A DNA stretch of 64,000 bases from Scenedesmus sp. ARA3 (taxonomy: Eukaryota; Chlorophyta; Chlorophyceae; Sphaeropleales; Scenedesmaceae): contig RWJK01001511.1 in assembly GCA_004335835.1 (NCBI GenBank), positions 8,561-72,560 of the forward strand, read 5' to 3'. Shown here one piece after another: positions 62,701 through 64,000 of the stretch. Numbering within the stretch: position 1 is the first letter of the stretch; every line of letters begins with the position of its first letter. The translations under genes were made by a program, and so were the position numbers. A model generated the notes under the pieces. It was given only the letters and a program-made list of their open reading frames with translations. It was not told the origin of the DNA and searched no databases.

Positions 62701-64000
62701 ATTATTTTTGCGCCGCAGGCATCCCCAAGCCGCTGCTGGGCCACTGCATTGTGAGCCAGGCCATGCGGCCCTGCTGGCCGCCTGCCATGCGGCTCAACCC
62801 GGCCTGGGGCGGCATCATCCGGCTGGCTGAGGCGTGCTGGGCGCAGGAGCCGCACGCACGGTGAGGCTGTGGTTTTAACTTTTTACTGGCGACTATTTGG
62901 CTGTGTTGGTTGCGCGGTGTTTGAGGGAATGTGGCACAGACTGCCAATTGCATGTTTGCTGGTTGTACGTTTGGCAGAGGATTGTTGGGTGTACGGCATA
63001 CACAGTTGCCTGAGGCCGGCCCTGCTAGCCGCCCGCCATGCGGCTCAACCCGGCCTTATCCGGCTGACTGAGGCGTGCTGGGCGCAGGAGCCACACGCAC
63101 GGTGAGAAGTGCGCTGTTGTATAGCACATGCCATTGGGGTTATTGTGCAGGCAGGGAAGCCGTCGCAGATGTGCTGTACAACCATGGCAGAGCAGCGCAA
63201 CGTCTGCAAGCAAGCACACAAAGGTTTGCGGGCTGCAGACTTGCGTTGCGCATGCACAGCTGCTGATGCTCAGCAGGCGCATGCTGATTTTATCTGCTCG
63301 TGTCTCACACACATGTGTGCCTGCCTGTGCTTGTGCATGTGCTTGCGCGCAGGCCCACGTTTGCCAACATCGTGCAGTCGCTGAACCGCATGCTCAAGCA
63401 GAACCCCACTGATGCACTCAGCCCAGCAGCACCCAGCAGCAGCGCGACACTCAGCACACCTGGCAGCAGCATGCTACAGCAGTGGCACGCCGCACCAGCA
63501 GCAGCAGCAGCAGGGTCTGGCAGTGCCGGGCTCCCGGAGTTAAACCCCGGGGTTCAGCAGGCAGCTGTAAACCCTGCCGGCCAGCCAAGCCCGAGCGGTG
63601 CCCTGCTGGCCAACTTGGCAAAGTATGGCATAGAGCCTGCTGGTACTGCTGCTGCGGCGGCTGGGGCCATTGCTGCTGCTAGGGCCGATGCTGCAGGGAA
63701 TCCTGCTGGTGCCATGCAGGGCTTGCAGCCAGGCGTGGCAGCAGCAGCAGCAGCAGGAGGTGCAGCTGGGCCCAAAGATGTGCTGCAATGGCTGCAGGGC
63801 CTCACAGAGTCCCATGTGACATCTTCTACAGGGACCTTTGAGTTTGGGGACAGTAACACGATGGTTGTGCCAATGGCAGGACAGCAGATGGCGCAGCCGT
63901 GGAGCAGCGACGCAGCAGCAGCAGCAATAGTGCCGGCGGCCAGTCAGCAGCAGCAGCTGCCGCCGGCTGGGTGGCAGCCGCCGCAGCCGTCAGCACAGCA
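49641..64000 (+). CDS. Membrane-spanning TKL-type protein kinase (3' end outside window)
   Basis: Exons: 49641-49884, 50083-50333, 50970-51493, 51885-52047, 52342-52545, 52843-53163, 54283-55429, 55666-56881, 57537-57756, 58280-58558, 59774-59896, 60288-60647, 60897-60962, 61529-61649, 62719-62860 and 63353 to the edge. All phases agree, giving about 2,009 residues so far. Residues 1-22 look like a signal peptide. A ~1,000-residue presumed extracellular region, with NxS/T sites and a Gln/Ala-rich second half, precedes a membrane helix (AIAGVVVGCIVGVVLAGLLGLL, ~55937-56005) followed by RRRR. The kinase domain starts at IGQGSFG and has VAVKR, HGDLKASNVLL, SDFGLS, APELL, SDVYSCGVLLWEL and a closing CWAQEPHARPTF, typical of tyrosine-kinase-like (TKL) Ser/Thr kinases. 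The catalytic loop reads HGD rather than HRD, and long Ala/Ser inserts lie between subdomains. A low-complexity tail follows. The ligand is unknown. Confidence 0.87.
53278..53683 (+). repeat. Two tail copies of kinase exon 52843-53163
   Basis: Copies at about 53278-53417 and 53590-53683 repeat GPGGSASLQWPGPLPQQ...AADQGSQ with GTGAG donors, downstream of the true exon. Confidence 0.92.
54022..54078 (+). repeat. Head copy of kinase exon 54283-55429
   Basis: Repeats VSCHESQDSS-VHWATE with its GCTGCAG acceptor, upstream. A short tail copy (FALPRTG-like, then GTGAGC) lies at about 55530-55560. Another tail copy, of exon 50970-51493, lies at 51566-51585. Confidence 0.85.
57219..57430 (+). repeat. 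Two head copies of kinase exon 57537-57756
   Basis: Copies from 57219 and 57377 (period ~158 bp) repeat ATWQGVSVAVKR including the ATP-binding lysine, with acceptor, and then turn into CTCTCT-rich intron sequence. Confidence 0.92.
57824..58186 (+). repeat. Four tail copies of kinase exon 57537-57756
   Basis: Copies end with donor at about 57841, 58014, 58104 and 58183. The second is long (57880-58014, NSWGAGCSYTVGSMADGR...MAVQ). All are downstream of the exon. Confidence 0.88.
58640..59049 (+). repeat. Four tail copies of kinase exon 58280-58558
   Basis: Copies of MQLVMEYCDQ plus GT donor end near 58673, 58801, 58926 and 59049, separated by a shared GGCTGC-rich spacer. Confidence 0.88.
59297..59773 (+). 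repeat. Four head copies of kinase exon 59774-59896
   Basis: Starts at 59297, 59412, 59539 and 59656 (periods 115, 127, 117, then 118 to the true exon) repeat GTLRQALDAGLLVNKATGCHL behind a CTGCAG acceptor. The last 118-bp unit is a virtually perfect duplicate of the one before it. Confidence 0.93.
60160..60212 (+). repeat. Head copy of the catalytic-loop exon 60288-60647
   Basis: Repeats EHIIHGDLKASNVLL behind an acceptor-like CAACAG, upstream of the true exon. Confidence 0.9.
61182..61430 (+). repeat. ~43-bp intronic tandem repeat
   Basis: Six units of GTGGCCTCTGCTGTGCACGC followed by ATGCATGCATTAGGTT inside intron 60963-61528. Unlike the other arrays it has no exon sequence. Confidence 0.9.
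61720..62289 (+). repeat. About five tail copies of kinase exon 61529-61649
   Basis: Copies ending near 61781, 61910, 62031 (fragment), 62162 and 62288 repeat VYSYGVLLWELATGGKAFAG with GTGAGAG donors (the last has GGAGAG). They are downstream of the true exon. Confidence 0.88.
62381..62615 (+). repeat. Two head copies of kinase exon 62719-62860
   Basis: Copies at 62381-62441 and 62556-62615 repeat IPKPLLGHCIVSQAT behind CGCCGCAG acceptors. The first is interrupted by a 49-nt insertion. A tail copy (CWAQEPHAR, GTGAGA) lies downstream at 63003-63104. Confidence 0.92.
62442..62490 (+). mobile_element. 49-nt insertion flanked by a 14-bp direct repeat
   Basis: AGCCAGGCCACGCT occurs at 62428-62441 and again at 62491-62504, framing an (ATC)n-ACGTTACCCATCAAGCCATAG insert. 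A close relative of the insert lies at 37925-37965. It resembles a short insertion with target-site duplication, but no terminal inverted repeat is evident and replication slippage is also possible. Confidence 0.35.

Noticed and set aside
1..64000. Regular repeat-spacer arrays resembling CRISPR
   Set aside because: The repeats are triplet runs or exon fragments with decaying similarity. Spacers are not unique, and the genome is clearly eukaryotic.

Overview
This window looks like nuclear DNA of a chlorophyte green alga. Genes are split into many short exons with GTGAG/GTGCG donors and TGCAG acceptors, TGTAA poly(A) signals follow several stops, and CAG/CTG triplet runs are everywhere. Proteins carry organelle-targeting N-termini and poly-Ala/Gln/Ser stretches. 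A Scenedesmus-like (Sphaeropleales) alga is my best guess, by inference only. Two assembly gaps are present: N at 28185-28270 and a single N at 61886.

Layout from left to right. (1) Minus strand, running off the left edge: a cyclic 2,3-diphosphoglycerate synthetase-like P-loop protein (348-4995). (2) A tail-to-tail pair of leucine-rich-repeat paralogues: a plus copy broken by a nonsense codon and a frameshift (6359-8957), and an intact minus copy (9757-12497). (3) Minus: an unrecognised low-complexity protein (14618-16475). (4) Minus: a complete Sua5/YciO/YrdC-family gene (17249-20438). (5) Plus: a calcium-dependent protein kinase with a transit-peptide-like N-terminus and four EF-hands (21189-28780). 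(6) A 9.7 kb gene-poor, repeat-rich stretch. (7) Minus: a YgfZ/IBA57-family folate-binding protein (38468-45996). (8) Plus, divergent from it: a small coiled-coil protein (46457-48939). (9) Plus, running off the right edge: a membrane-spanning TKL-type kinase with an atypical catalytic loop (49641 onward).

The most striking property is shared by seven of the eight genes. Introns contain decayed tandem copies of the adjacent splice junction. Copies of an exon's 5' part, with acceptor, lie only upstream of the true exon; copies of its 3' part, with donor, lie only downstream. I count close to 100 such partial copies by eye. In the CDPK one array has become a run of 60-nt, AG...GT-bounded, phase-0 units encoding an EF-hand loop, five of eight still open. 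Acceptors often sit directly after (CTG)n runs. In the LRR pair the first intron is bounded by complementary (CAG)n and (CTG)n arms.

Exon models were built by eye from reading frame, splice signals, phase agreement and remembered family motifs. Internal exons with recognised domains are much firmer than first exons.
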